Assembly: GCA_013399855.1 (NCBI GenBank) | Contig: VXAY01002056.1 | Coordinates: forward strand, 638,707 to 702,706 | DNA: 64,000 nucleotides | Reading direction: 5' to 3' | DNA from: Oxyruncus cristatus | Lineage: Eukaryota; Chordata; Aves; Passeriformes; Cotingidae | Part shown: piece after piece, positions 1-15,000 of the stretch | Layout: the number at the start of each line of letters is the position of its first letter | Numbering within the stretch: position 1 is the stretch's first letter | Position numbers and translations under genes: made by a program | Notes under the pieces: generated by a model | The model's database searches: none | What the model saw: the letters and a program-made list of their open reading frames with translations, nothing else | What the model was told of the DNA's origin: nothing

Positions 1-3000
1 CACTTGTGGAAGAATTTTCCACTGCGGAGCAAGGTCAAGAGCCAGCAAACAGCCCTGGATCTCTGTGCAAACCCCACATGGCAGAGCAAGTCAGGAATGC
101 TCACAGTGAAGCAGCAGAGATGGGAGCGCTGGAATAGCAGGGCCTGCCCAGCACTAGCTGGATATGTTTTGCTTGACAGGAGGCAGTAGGAAAAGTGTCA
201 CAGAAAGGTATTAAGAGAATCCTGTTTTTTCCTGAAGCTCAAAGGCAGTAGACTACATAGTTGAGAGGACCTGCTGTAGCAGTAGGCTTTGAGACCTGAA
301 TCTCAAAACCAGGCAGTGTCTGCTGCCCAGTGCTGTTATACCAGGCAAACTCTCGTTCCTGCTCTCCCAGCAGCCCTCACGTGCCTACTTGCTCTGTGGG
401 ACCACATGCACCCGTTACTTTCTGCAGGGTTAGGGTCACATTACAGAAAAAAAACAACCTCAAATCCTTCCAGCTCTCAAGTGATACAATGCTAACAAGG
501 ACTTTCAGCACGAGAGCAAAGGCTTGTGGTCTTCACAGCACTCTGTAAGGAGAACCACCACAGTGGGTCAGGCTGGATCAGGCCAACAGTCAGTCTGTTC
601 TAACCCTGTTCCTGGTACTGGCCAATACAGGACACCAAGGAAAGAACAGGAGAAGAGGGTGAAATGGGGAGGAATTCAGTGGCCTGTTTCTTCATTCACT
701 TGGAGATGATGGAGCAGACCAGGACTGGCCCACAGATGAAGGTACACGACAGAACACTCTGTAGAGGTAGTCAAATCCTCCATTTCTACCTTGCCTGTAC
801 CCAGTGCTCTTTTTGCCACAGACAGCAAGGCACCTGCAGCTCGCTCTCCTTGTCTCTTTGAGACACAACTTGCCTCAAAGCACCAGTGGGTTTGGGAGGT
901 GCCCAGTGCCTGACATACCAAATGCATCAGATTCAACAGCTATAGCCTGTCCCTCCTAATAGCTAAAGCCTGTCTCTGCAAGAGGTCCAAAGCACCCAGA
1001 AAACACAGAAGCCCAGGTGAGCCCTCACATAACCTGGATTTTCAGACATCCAGGATTCCCAATAAATGTGCAAGATGTCCAGCTTCCCCTTGGATAAGAC
1101 CTATAAGTGGAAGAAAGGCCAGGACTAGAGACAGTCTTCTGCTTAGAGCAGGGTTGGAATCTTGTTATTAGACCTGACTGAAAAATGCCCAGCAGACATT
1201 GAACAATATGACTTCGGGGCTCTCTGCCCATTTATGGAAAATTGTTGACAAAGGGATGATATGACACAAGACTTCAAACCATTCTGAGGTACTGGGAAGA
1301 GTGACAAGTAGGTGCTATTGTAAGAAAGCTTAGGAGCACTGTGAAATCCAACAGTACTCCTAAACTGCAGAAGGGATTGGACAATTACAGCTTTGTACTT
1401 TCAACCAAGGACACCACACCTTGTCTTAAGACTCTTTAGAGTGCTTTCTTCTGTCCCCAGAAATGCTCTTTGTCTGCCTTGGCAGCTGGTTTTCCTCAAT
1501 AAGCTGATCTCATGCAAGCTGTAGCCCCATGAGGAGCTTGTGGTGTGGTCAAACATAATGAAAAACAGCCACAGCAATCTCTCACTGTGATCCTACGGGC
1601 ATTTGGTTGAAGATCTCCGTACCAGTTCAGCTAGTGACTGATGGGGATCCTAAAAAGTAACAGCTTCTAGATCAGTGGTGTGAGAAGGAGCTGGTAGGTA
1701 TTTTTAAAACACTTTGAACAGATGAATGTTGGCTATTAAAGTCAGACTTTTCTGAAGAAACATACCACAAAAAAAAGATAAGCAGTCATAAAATAGCAGC
1801 CCTCATGGCAGGGCATTAGAACTAGATGATCTTTATGGTCCCTTCCAACCCAAACCATTCTAAGATTCTGTGAAAATAAAAGAGAAGAGAACATCAGTCT
1901 TAAAAACTACTTGTATTCAACTGTAGTTACTGTTGAACATCAGAGCTCTTTTGCAGCTTTGTTGTCTCAAACTCAGAGAGGTAAATAATATGCTGTGCTG
2001 TGTTTGTTCTTTAGGACAAACATAGGATATTATACATTCATTTAAAGATATAATCTCGAATGCTTATGAGGTGTTACTTGCTTGAAAGGAGAAAGCATGC
2101 ATATTAAAAAAGCCATATGTTACAAATAATAAATAAAGGAAACAGCTGGAGTGTTAGCAAAACTTGCATTACTACAAGAAAAAGGGCTTAAATCTTAAAC
2201 TAATTTCTGGAAGACTCTTAGAAGTAGACTATGGACAAAAAATTCAGGAATCCTATTCTCACACTGTTTCATAAGATTTGGCTCCTAACCTCCTCTTCAC
2301 TGCCTTTTCCAAGTATAATATTTTCTACATAAAGTGTCTGTTTGAGCAGTATTCTTCTGTATTTCTTTAAAAATAGACTTCAGGTAACCATTCAAAGCCT
2401 CTGAAAGATCTACGCTTTGGAGATAATCCAGCATTTTTGATCATCGCAGGAGCAGTTATAGTCAAAAGGAAACAAAAACAGAGCCTGTCAATGTCTGATC
2501 GAGGTAAGAATCAACTTCACATTCTCACATCACTGCACGGATGAGTTTTATCACTTTTTTGTGTGGACCATTGTTGCCTTGCCTTTTCGCTCATATTGCC
2601 TTCTGGAAGAAGACTCATCTGGAATATTTCTGCAAAAACGCAGTGTTTACACAGGGCTTCTTGATACAGTCTTTGAACCCACACAGTCCAGCTGGATGTC
2701 TGCTGTCTGTGACATTTGCCATACGTAGTTTTAGAGACTCACATCAGTGACAGGAACCTGCAGCTCTCAGCATCTCACATGGCCCTTGCTGAGCTGAAGG
2801 GCTCTGTCAGCTGGCAGAGCTTCAAAGTGCTGTTAGAAGAACTTTGTAGCAAAACTAGCTAATTACCACAGTCTGCAGCCAAGATGGGCTCTCATATATT
2901 ATTATATTGTCAAGGAAGAAACTGTGGCATCCCTAAAGATCTGAAGAAATTCTCAAACTAATCACTGTTGTATATACCCGGTTACATAGCAGAACATTAA

Positions 3001-6000
3001 AACACTATGATATTTCAAAGCTGGAAAAAAAAGAATTCTCAAAAAAGAAAACCACTAAATATCTAACATCACAAAAATTCATTATAAGGGATCAAAAGCA
3101 GCTTTAAATTTGACACCAATGTCCTCCCACACACCCACCAAGCAGGAGCAGCCCCTTCACCACCAGCCATTGTCCCAGATCCCATCCTTCCACATCTATA
3201 TGTGGCCATCTTGAAATAGCTTCTTCTTGAATCAAATGCAAAAGCCACACCACCAGCCACACAGTAGTCCCAGTCCTCTCTATTTTGGCTGACATACCTC
3301 CAGAAGGCAGCAAGAGCTGGAGAGCCTTGTCTACCTGAACCATTTGCCATTGACTACCACATCTCTTGTCTCCCAGCCCCCTTACTCTTCACCAGGTATG
3401 GCTCCCGAAGCAAGAGACACATTTTCCCAAAACACATCAGTTGCACAGTAAAGGTACTTACAAATACATCACATGTAGCACACCTCCAGATGAGGGAAGT
3501 GTTAGAAGTCTAACTAGCTAAGACTGTGAAAAATTATGAAGTTCCAGATAAGAGCTTTTTATTTGTTCTTAAACTTCAACCCAGAACTGCCCCTCTCTCT
3601 GGACCACATTTCTATTTATTTTTGTTGTTGGTAGCTGGCACATAGGCTGATTTTAGTATTCAGTAAGAACAACACATTAATGTTTCTCAACAGAAAAAAG
3701 CCAAATCCATTGAAAAAGACTCAATTTAACCAATCTGATTGACCACTGCTGAGCATTTCCATAGTTTTAAGACTGCCACATACCCCTGGCCATATCTTGA
3801 AGCCCAAGTCAACGTTGCTCCCACAGACAACGGGAGTGTAAGACTGGAGAGCCCTCTATGGTCACACACCTTGATTTCCCCGGGCCACAGGACTTGCTTC
3901 ACAGTTTCAGTTTGAGGGTTCAAACTTGCGTGCCCATTTGTCTCTAGTACTTAAATTGTAATCAGGCCTTACAGCAGATGCCCCCTCTCTGAGGCTGGCT
4001 GGAATCAGAAAGGCTAGGTTGGCTGGGTAAGCTGTCCTAAAGGCTCTCCATGGATAGCTTAACATTTAAAACAACACTAAAATCACTGGATCTCTTTCAC
4101 TTGCTCAGTGAGCAAAAAGGATAATGTCAGATGCTGACATTTGGGTATTTTTATAATGGGCAAAGAGACCTTATGGTAGAGGTTCCACCCTCATGCTCAG
4201 ATATCTTACATCAAAGGGCACCACTGGGGGACAGCTAACAGGATCCCTGGCCGAGTTCATAAGGCATTTTGTGTTCTTTGCATGCAGATCAAGGGTCTTA
4301 GGCTGTGAAACTCCCTCTGTCATGTGGTCAAGGCTTTGCTGAAGAAACACAATGCCAGCTATAGCTATCGAGTACAGTATTTTCCCCAAGATAACCCTTT
4401 AGGGGAGTTATTTGCTGCAGCATGTGGGAACCAGCACAGGGGGAAGACAGAAGGTCTTCCATTTATCCTGGCTTCAGCCCTGACCATCCACAATGAAGAA
4501 TCAAAGTGGAGCTGGCAGTTTGGTTGATGACACACAGCTCTATGAAAAGCACAGTCTTTCTGCTGCTCTGTCACGTTCAAGCACACATATTACACACGTA
4601 AACAGGACCCAACAAACCCTTCCCACCAGCATGCCCCAATTTTTATGTGGTGATGTGTGTTAGGTTACTGCTAGGTTATGTGTTACTACTGCATATGGGA
4701 CTTAACTGTTTCTGACAACCTTCTCACCAGGCAATGCCATCCAGCCCAGCAGGGCTTTTCTGGAGTCACAGCAATAACACGGTCCCAGAAACAACACAGA
4801 AAGAAACAGAGATATCAGAAACCCAGTTCAGATGAAGTGACACAACAAATTGACATCAAACAGGACTATATCGTGGTTCCTTGGTAAATACTCGTAAATC
4901 AACATGTTACTTAATTCCCATCCCGCTGGAGATACTAATTCATTTTTGCTTTCAAATCAACTTTCATGTGAGATATTGAAGCACTTGGGAATCATGCCCA
5001 ATGAAATTAATTTAACACAGTGTAAGTCCTGAAGAGTAGTGCATATATTTACCAGGATACAGAATGAGGACCCTAACAATAATCTGCTGGTATCTGAAAG
5101 CACCAGAAGCACCAAACCCTAGCACAGCACATCTTAAAATCAGACACATCCAGCTGGGCAGCCAACACACAGCTCAGCAAGACCTTCTGTACAACCATCC
5201 CTAGAAGAGTGTAGAGCTGAAGCCGTGGAGCCAGCTTGTCTTGTAGAGGCTGGAGAACAAAATGCTGTCCAGACCTGATGACCCAGAATGGCCTGGGAGA
5301 AGGCTGGTAGTACTACAGACACACAGGTTCCTTCTTGCTTTTTCAATTTCATTCACAAGGTTAAGGATGCTTGGTACTCATATTTACTGAGAATATTTTC
5401 CAGTCACTCCCTACCCAAGCGGTGAGACTTTATTCTGTACATCCAAATTAATCCTTATTAGGAAGAAACTGGAACAACTTTCCTATGTAAGGAACTCTCA
5501 TTTTTCATAAAATGGGTCAAATTTGTTTCTGCTTTTTTCTGCCCCACAACCCCAGCATAAAAGGAAAGCAATGCCGAATTGAAAAATTTGCTGTGATTCA
5601 CCCAAAGCACACCAGGGAATTCCCAGGACAACTTCAGCTGGAGAGTAGAGTCATGGATTTGCAGAGAGACCCAGGAAAGGCACAGATCTAGGGAGAAACA
5701 GGAATTCCAGCTATTGGTGTATGCCATGTGAGCTGTGAGATGCACGTGGATCCTGAAGGACTGTGGGCCCATCTGCAAGGTATTTACCCTGCGGAGAGAG
5801 TGACTTGCAGCAGCATTTGCTCTTCTGGTGAGAACAACCACACGCACAGTACAACCATGTAATAACCCTGTGTTGTGTTCCTTAAAAACAAAACCAAAGG
5901 CCCACCAAACCAGGACCTACAATGAGAACAGTAATCTCACCTGTGCATGTCAGAGCAGGCTGGAGCACAGACAGGGCACCACTGGCTTACAGCAATGTGC

Positions 6001-9000
6001 CACAGCAGGGCAAGGTTTGCTGCTGGAAGGAACTCTGAACGCTCCAGCTGCTTTCACATTGCAAATACAGCACCAGAGCCCAAGGAAAGTGCTGGACAAT
6101 TGGATATTAATTTACGTCACGACATGCTACAGCCAAGCAAGGGACTAGGAGGGCAGTGAGAGCAGGCAGAGGAAAGAGTTGCTTAAGGACGATTTGGGTA
6201 TGTTAAGACTTCAAAGTCCAGAGAGAGCCTCACCACTGGGTGTCCATCTGCACAGGGAACTGGAGGGGAGACCAAGAAAGCCTGTGAGTTAACAGGCTGC
6301 AGGGGTGAGGCAGAGAACCAAAACAAGCTGCCTGCAACAGAAACCAGTCAGCCCAGTTAAAGTTCAGATGAAGCTAAGTCTTAGCTTTAGTCTAAGGTTT
6401 ACACTGCTTTTTCTCGTATGTTTCTGAGCCTACAGAAAACCTACCCAATTGCACTGTTACTTCTTTATAAGGTGATTAATACAGCTTAGCTTGCCTGAAA
6501 GTAGGGAGAAAGATCAGCCTAGTAAATTCAGAGAACAGTGAAGGCTCGTGTGAGACCACATCATATCAGCATTTCTCTATTCAGTGCTCTAACGTAAAAC
6601 ACTGGAAATTTGTGTTGACTTTAACAGCATTTATCTTGGTCATAGCTGTATCAGGTTGCTACAGGCCACAGGAGAGTGAGGCAGGAGGAAACGTGATGCC
6701 TGGTGTCACATTGTGCTGTAGTTCAAAGGAAGTCAGCTTCTGTACAGGAGAAAGCAATTAGCTGGGAGCAATGTGGATGTCCGTAATGGCAGTCCGGGGT
6801 GGGAGCCTTGGGCTGGATCCAGTTGTGGCTGGGAGGGCGGACTGAGCAGGCTAGCTAGGACAGGAAAAATAAACTGCCTTATTTTGTACTTTTACCTCTC
6901 ACAGTGAGAGGTTTTCTACTTAAACAGAGTTAAAATAAGAAAAAAATTTAAAACAGCTACCAGAAAAAAACCTTAGTGAATGAATCAGAGTTGCTAGAGA
7001 ATATTGTCAAGCAGCAGTATAACTGGATGCAAAGGCAACTGCAAGAGCAGCAGTCTCAAAATAGCAACGTTTTACAGGCCATGATGCAGTAGAGCTCTCT
7101 TACACTGCTGACACCTCTGAACGAAGCACAGCTGCTGGGGTTACAGCAGAAATTCACCTGAAGCAACGTAAGGTCTGGCCATGGACTGTGTGTGTATTCA
7201 TTTGGCCAGTTCCCAAAGCCTGTGGTGTCTGTGATGAACTGGGGTGCTACATTACCTGCACTGACCAGCACAGAGCCAGCTGAGGTAAGCCTGACATACT
7301 TACCTGACAGACTTCACAGCTGCTGGCTTACCACAATACCAGTCCTTTTATTTCCTTTGCCTGCTCAGACATGTTTTAAGTGACTTGCTGCATTTCATAC
7401 CACTTCAGATGGGGCTATAACAGCAAAAGAAGAAACTTAGTAATACCTGGGACCAAAGACTACTCTGTAATCTCAGTGCAAAGCTCCTTACTTCATATAT
7501 TATCTAAAAAGATCGCTCACAATGGAGGAGTTGGAGACTAAGTGATTTCCCTTTTCTTTCAGTTTTCCTGAAGAGCTCCATGTGACTCCATCCCACAGTG
7601 ACAGTCTGTACTTACTGTTGCCTCGCAGCAAGTCATTATCTACCCAAGGGATTCAGTGTGACAGCAAGGGAGGCACCACAAACCCTACTTGAGAGAAAGG
7701 GAAACCAGAACACGGAGTCACGACATCTCTTCCCCAAGGCCATCTACTGAAAACAGTGACCCTTCTGGCAAGAGTGGAGCTCCCCAGCACACGCTGAGTC
7801 CCAAAGACAACAAAGGAAAAGCCATGCTGACAACCCTCCCCCCAAACTGGACAACTCCCTTAAGCGATGTTTTGCCAGAAAGCTGCATTGCCCCTGAAGA
7901 TGCCCCCAAAGATGCCCCCGCTCCAGATGTCTGCAGCAGGCAGACCCTCAGCTCTTGGGTGGAGGTGGGTGGCAGAGCAGGGCTCCTTGAGCTGCTCTGT
8001 GGCACCAGCAGGGCTAGAGGCACAAGGCTGCCTTTGAACTGCGGATCAAACACAAGCTGTGATTGTTTCTGCAGGCACTGAGTGGGAAACCTCACTCCAG
8101 CGACCGGAAACGAGGCGTTAAAGCAAAAATTACAAAACCTGCTGCCACAGGAGAGGCCTCCAACATATGGCCCTCCAAGCTGTGTTATGATTAGGGGGCT
8201 GTGAAACACTTGTTGAGGGCTGGTCTTTGTAAGAGAAGCTTGCATTTTTAGGAAAACAGCTGCTGCAAACTTTGCAAGTCCAGCTGTACACAGAAGTTAT
8301 AGGTATAAAAATATAAACAGTAGCTCCAAAACTAATTCATTTTGACTAGAGGAGGTTGTGCAGCTCCGGTGCAGATCTGAGGGAACCTCTGTAAAAGCAG
8401 ATGGTTCTGCGATGAAGGCAGGAGCTGGAAGAAGGCATTTGTCCAAGCCCCTCCCAGGGCAAGCCAAACAGAAGGATACCAGTTCTCCATAGATGGGTGA
8501 CCAGAGAGGATTGGTGCTGCCTTGGTTTAAAACCACCTCTTCAGCTACACCAGTGCAAAGCTGTTTGCAGGTCAAGCCTCAGAAAAAAATATTCCTAAAG
8601 TGCAGTTTCACCAGAAGGGCCAGAAACTGGCATTTATTGCACCGTGCTCTTCTCACCTGCAAGGTGGTACTCTTAAGCCCTGAAATTGCTTTATTTCTGT
8701 TATCAGGGCTGCCAAGCAGCCCTTGGGGTACAGCCTGCAACTACTCCTCCACAACAGCTCCCCCAACAGCAAGCAGGGCTTTCTGAGCTCCTTTAGACCC
8801 CCACAACTGCCATTCCCAGCAGGCAGAGCCTTGACGGGAGTACACCTGCACACATGTCCATGAGGAGCACACTGCCCAGCTCCCTCTAGGAGTCTTCATG
8901 GAATCATATTGCTTCAGAGGGGGTTTGATCTTCACCACTGGTCTGCTGGGAAGATTGTCAGCTGGCAGCCAGTTTTCCAAGGGTGGTTCTCCCAACCCTG

Positions 9001-12000
9001 GCACAGGGGTCATGTTGGGAGTGGAAAGACTCATGGAACATGAAGTCTGTTCATAGCAGCTGAGGTGGGTTTGAGCTGTGGAAATGTGCTCAGGTGGCAA
9101 AACATAATCAGCCTCAAGCGTCTGTGTGACTCTGTGCAGCCAGGAGCTGGCACAGCACCATCGCTCCTGCCCAATGCTCGTCCGAACAGGTGCCCCATGG
9201 AAGGTGAAGAGTTCTCTGCTGGTGTGCTTTGCTCCCCCAGGCAGCTCCCTGCAGGGAGTGAATTCATCCAGACTGTGTCTGCAAAGGCTCCACTGCCAGG
9301 ATTTCTTCTAATCTCAAGCATCTGAACGACTAACTGTGTCAAGCACTTCTGTGCAGGACAATCAGCAGCACAAGCACTTGCTTCTGATGTCAAGGTCATC
9401 TGAAGCCACACGGGTTATGTGTGCTAGCTAGAAAGCTTGCAGGTCATGTTTATGTGGGGAAAAATAGAAGCAAGGATGAGGATGCACTTTGGGAAGGATT
9501 ACTGAGCTGGCAGAGAAGAAAGTGCAATTCAGCACTAAAAATAATGGTAAGGCAAGGAGATCCTTGGAAAGGTTCTCCTGTTATGCCGATGGGCACTGGA
9601 GAGGAGTCAAGAGACAGATTCCTACAGGAGCAAAGCATGCCAACACTTTACATAAATTGATCCCATGGGCACAAACACAGCTACTGCATGCAAAACGTTT
9701 TCAAAAACACGAGATAGGGCCCACAGGCTGACCATAACCTGTCCAAGACCTACTCAGCCTGTCACACAGCCACCAGCATTCTGGGTTCACAGACTGGTGG
9801 CCTCAGCAGAGAAGTAATGGGCTAAGGACACCACCATCTATCACCAGCAGCTCTTTGCACTGTTCTATTTTCCAGGTGCCAACTCATTAGCTGAATTCAC
9901 ACCCTTACTGGATCATTTTTTGTCCTTCACACAACACAGCTCCAACTCTGGTGGCTCCTGGCTCTAAGGGAGAAGATCTTTCCTTTTGTAAGTCTCTGCA
10001 CAACCCTTTCCAGGGCTTAAATAGGCCAGCGTTTTTCCTAAGCTCTAAACAGAAAAGAAAACATAGACAAACTGCTATTTGACCAGCTATGCAAAAAAAC
10101 CCCAAACCCTTCTTCAGCAGGATATGATTTGTGGATTAAAGTTTTTTCCCTTGAGCTCCATGCAACCCAAAAATCTCTCCCGGCAGCTTATCACAATTTA
10201 GCTAACCCCAATCCTTAAAAGACTTCCGTATCTCAGCACACCAAGGAAGGTCTTTGTCAGGGACTTTCCAAGAGCCCTTGGCAAACCTGCTGCACACATG
10301 GCACAGAAAAAGCTTCTGAGCTTCATAGAACGCCTGAGATGCCAGAGAGAAAACTGGGGGGTTTGATGTCAGGAACAGAACAAGCCTGGGCATTATATCA
10401 CTTTGAAACCTTTTGTCAGTCATCTGGAAACTCAACACATTATTCCAGGGGCATTGAAAACAGGGGGCTTTGGTCAGAGTGAGCTGCTCCTCACATCCAG
10501 AATTTATGTGGTCCTGGAGAGCTGGCAGCAGCTCGCTTAGGTAGACTGAACTGGTCAGTGAAATAAAAATGACAGAAACCAACTCATAACATCCCTCCTG
10601 CTTTCCAGCTGCTTCCTTACAGACTACACCTCTTTTACTCTCCGAGACATGCATGAACACAAGACTAAAACATGTGCAGTTCAAGGGATTCACCAAAGGA
10701 AGCCACGAATTAGTTGGCAGAAAGCAAACTACATGCCTGCAGTAATGAAGCACACATGGAGATTGCTATTGAACACTGTCCTGGGCTTCTTTGGTAATTT
10801 TGGTCCGTTCACAATAGCACCATGTCACAGCCCTCTTAAAAACCTCTTAAAAATATTATTATTATGTGGTCTTAGAAGTTTCACGAACAGGACCACACTT
10901 ACGAAAATTCCAGGAAGTCTGGATAGGCTTTTCATTAGTATTTTAGTTATATTAATCTGAAGAGCAAGATAAACTCCACAACCAGCAGAAAGTGCATTCA
11001 CATTAACTTATTTGCAGTGGAGCTACATATTGTTAAACTACCCAGAATTAGGTGCTGCCAGCAACTGGAGCTCTAGGAAAATATAGCTCCTTGAAAAAGT
11101 AGAGCATCACACACAAGGACTCACTAGAACACACAGAGTTAACCTCTGTGCGCTGCCCTCTCAGACAGAACTGGTTTTGAGATGTATTTGTTTAAACAAG
11201 TTAAGAGAAATGTCAGAGGCCATTTCACCAACAGCACATGACGACAGCCTCCTTCCTCCTCTATCAGCAGAGAACAACCACACACTGGGCACCAGGGGCT
11301 TACTGATGTTGAGTCAGAGCAGGAAAATCCATCCAGAAAATACATGCAAATGAAGGAAAGAAAAGACAGGTTTTGCATTTTCTCTTCCCCCTCTTCCTCT
11401 CTCTTCCCTCAAAAAAGGTGAGCTAATCAGACACTGCCTCTCCTGCTCTGGCTGGAAGAGCCCCATGGAAGAATTTGGCACATCAACAGCCTCATCAGTT
11501 CCCACAGCTCCCGTGTGGGTACTGCCAGTAAATCGGATGTCTGGACAAATCCTAGCTAAGGTTAACAACTTCTGGTTATCTCAGGGCAGGAAACTGTTTT
11601 CCATGAGTATCAGGAAACAGCATATTGTTCCAAGAATGGGCTTCTGCATAAGGCACAAGAGCTCTTACACTTACTCCAAGATGAGAAGCTCTGGACTTTC
11701 TCAAACCACATGGACAAAGCATGCTGGTGTTTCCTTCCAGCCAGAGGACAGGGAAGGCCCTCTTACTTCACCTTGTAAAGGACCCAGGGCCATGAGGCTT
11801 GTTAAGTGTTGGGCATGATAAGGGCCTGCAGACAATTCAATTCTTTTTCCACTGCTGAAACTTGATTTTCACTGGTGAGGAAGGCACAGCACGAGGCTTC
11901 AATGGCAGCGCCTCTGCTTTGCCTGCCTTTCACAGAGGGATCCACTGCCTGTCAAAGAGGCTCCACAGCTCTCCTCCAGATTGCAAATGGACAAACCATT

Positions 12001-15000
12001 CTGAAAACACCACCAGTCTCCTAACTCTCTCTAGTTTTTGAGAGCAACACTTACTCAAAACAAACTAAGAAAAGAAACAACACTTCTGAAATTTCTGATT
12101 ACGCGTTTAACTTCCTATTTTCAGGACAGAATAAATACCAGGTGAGATGCAGTGAGTTATTCTTGTACAGCACCATTTTTATTTCTTTCAAAAGATTTAG
12201 CCATAAATAACCGAGTACTCCCACCTCTTCTAGGAACACCAGCCTGTCCCCAGCCCCCAGCCAAGATGTCATACACAGGTCACTCCTAAAGTCAGGAGAG
12301 TTCAGCTATTCTCATTAAGGAGAGTAGAAGGTTCTACTAAGTCAGTAGTGGCAATCAGGGAAGTGCATTAAAACATCTTTCTTCTCACTGCCAGTGCAAG
12401 ACTGTCTCCTGTCACTGTTTTATGTGGTCAATCCTTCTTTCCCGTGTATTTTCTTTAAACTTACTCTCCTGAAATTATTACAGTTGCTATTCTTTATCTA
12501 CAGCATACACTCCAGAAGGAAACCAGCCACTGACCAAGCTAGTAAAGAGGTACATTTGTGAGCCCATGTATACCAAAATGAGCCAGGAAGCTTTTCTCAA
12601 AACGTGACCCTACCAAGATCCCTTGAGCCCTGAGCTGCCTTTCCCCAGCATGAACACCAGCCACCTTACAGCTGAAGTGCACTGAATTAGTGACAGGACA
12701 AGAAAGGGGAAATTTATTAACAAATGAATTCCTGCTATTACAAACCACTTCCACTGCACTACCAGGGCTTTTAAAGGTTCGTGGCAGGATAGGCCATCTC
12801 CTTTCCCAAGAGTGCAGTTGAAGGCTTGATTTTCATGATTGCTGAGCTTTTACTGCAGCTCCCATTAGCTGTGGCAGGAGCTGTGAGTGTTTAGCTCTTC
12901 TGAACCAACAGTTTGATGAGGGGAGGAGGGTACACACCCCGGCTCTCGCTGAAGGCTCAGGATGCAGTCAGTGAGCTTCCACTCCTGATGTGAGAGGCAA
13001 GTGGAAGTACCTGCTTGGGAAAGCCAGTGACGGTGTGTCCACGGGGCTGCCCTGAGCAGGGATGGGAACAGGCTGCACCTGCCAAGAAAGGTTTGATTCC
13101 AGTTCTTGCCCTCGTACCTGCCATTAAAGACAGCCAGGAATGGGGAGAGAGTGCCAGCTCTGGGGTGCTCTGGGACACGTCTGATCACAGCCTTTGCCTG
13201 CACCAACCCCGAACACAACCGGGGCAACAAGCTGATGTGCTTGTGAGGTCTGGACCTCCTGAAGCTCTACAGAAGCAGCAATTTCAGCCCTAAATTTAAT
13301 TGGCAGGAGGAAGATTTGATAGACACCTGCTTTCTGTTAGAAAATGCTTTGGAGAGAGAACAGATTCTTCAAAGTAATTCTCCTGCATCACCTACAGATC
13401 CTCCTTCTTATCTAAATGCAATATCAGCAACTCAGCTATTGATGCTCCACAGGGGTTTAATTATTTGCAAGAAATGACTGTTTGCTGCAGACAGCAGACA
13501 GTGCTGGCTAAGGTCCTCTGGGATCAGACTCCAGGCTGCTTTATGGCTTGACGTTACAAGGAAATCACCTGAAAATCAGTCTTCTTGTACACGATCAGAT
13601 GAACGCAGTTGTCAAGCACAAAGATGAAAGATCTTTAGTGGAGATGAGGCAGAGTTCCTTTTTTTTCAAATGCTGATATGAACTATTAAGTCAAAACGAA
13701 CTCATGAAGCCCTATGCAAGCTCTAGTGTCTGCCAGACTCATACAGGCTTCTGGGGGAGGTCTGTCTGAATGAGGATGTTTTCAGCTATCCACCTGGGGG
13801 GAGAAGAAAAAAAAAAAGAAGAGAGGATTTTTTGTTTCAGTATAATCTAGTCCCACCACGTGATGCTGACTGACGTGTGATAAAATTTCCAGAGCTCAGC
13901 AGGTGTTTGGGGAGTGACTGCAGCCACCCATTCAACACCACAGTACACAACCACAAGAGAGGAGTCTGAAACAGCGGTCAAGGCAAAAAGAGTGTAGGAA
14001 GGGAGGTGTGAGGACGAATGACGACACTAGATGAAACTTGTGCCAAACGTGATTTACGGCAGAGAAATGAAATTCTCTGCCTGGGTGAGAGCAAACTGAT
14101 TGCTCCCTGTTACAGGTGACTTCTCCATCACACTGACAATCACAGGTCTACACACACCCAGATACACTGGGACAACGGGCTGAAGACCCCAGGAGCCCCA
14201 GGCCAGAACACAGTTCACACGACGCTTTGTCCACTCACTTCTTGCACATCACTGCTACTACATTCAGCAAAGGAAAGGGATTTTACTCCTTCTCTTTCAG
14301 AGATCCTACTGTCAGAGAGCAGCTGAAAAGCAGCCAGAGCGATGACACGAATTCAAGCAGAACCAATTCTTTGCTGGTTGCGTAGCCCAAACACCGATGA
14401 CACAGGAGAGAGTTCCAGCTCACTGTTGATACTCAAACGCCAAGGCACCCACAGCCCAGACCCTCTGGCTGGCAGATGTTTTAGAATGACGTACTAAATA
14501 TAGTCCTGGCCCTAAATATACCCCATGCACTCTCTGCACGGAGTAAAACACTCTGTGTGCACCAGCTAGACAGATTCATGGTAGCACTGGTGTCATGTGC
14601 AGGATAACCAACACGTGCTGATCCAAAACTGCTGCACTCTCACACAGGCTGCTCCGCTGCACAAACTCGGAGTTAACCACAGAGCAATAGGAATTAAAGC
14701 AGCAAGGTTGCTAAGGTCTAACGAGTACAAACACAACGTCATTAAGGAGAATAACCTGGGATCAAGTTACCAGACAGAAAAAAGGATGGATAAAGAGTTT
14801 CTGCATGTATGCTGGCTCTCCCCGTGGAAAATAAGGCAAGCATTGCTTTGCAGAGCTCCCTCCTGACTCTCCTGGAGCTGCTTCCCAACACGCAAGCAGA
14901 AAGGCTCGTGCAGCCGCAGGCAGGAGGCACACCCCCACATTCCAAGCCTCCCCTCCTCCGTGGGGGGATCTAGACCAAATTATAAACTAAACATTTCCCA

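Noticed and set aside
7689..8245. 130-codon plus and 175-codon minus frames facing each other
   Set aside because: Overlapping frames on both strands without similarity or splice context; treated as chance.
10202..10753. 183-codon minus-strand frame
   Set aside because: No recognisable domain and ordinary base composition; probably a chance frame in intronic or intergenic DNA.
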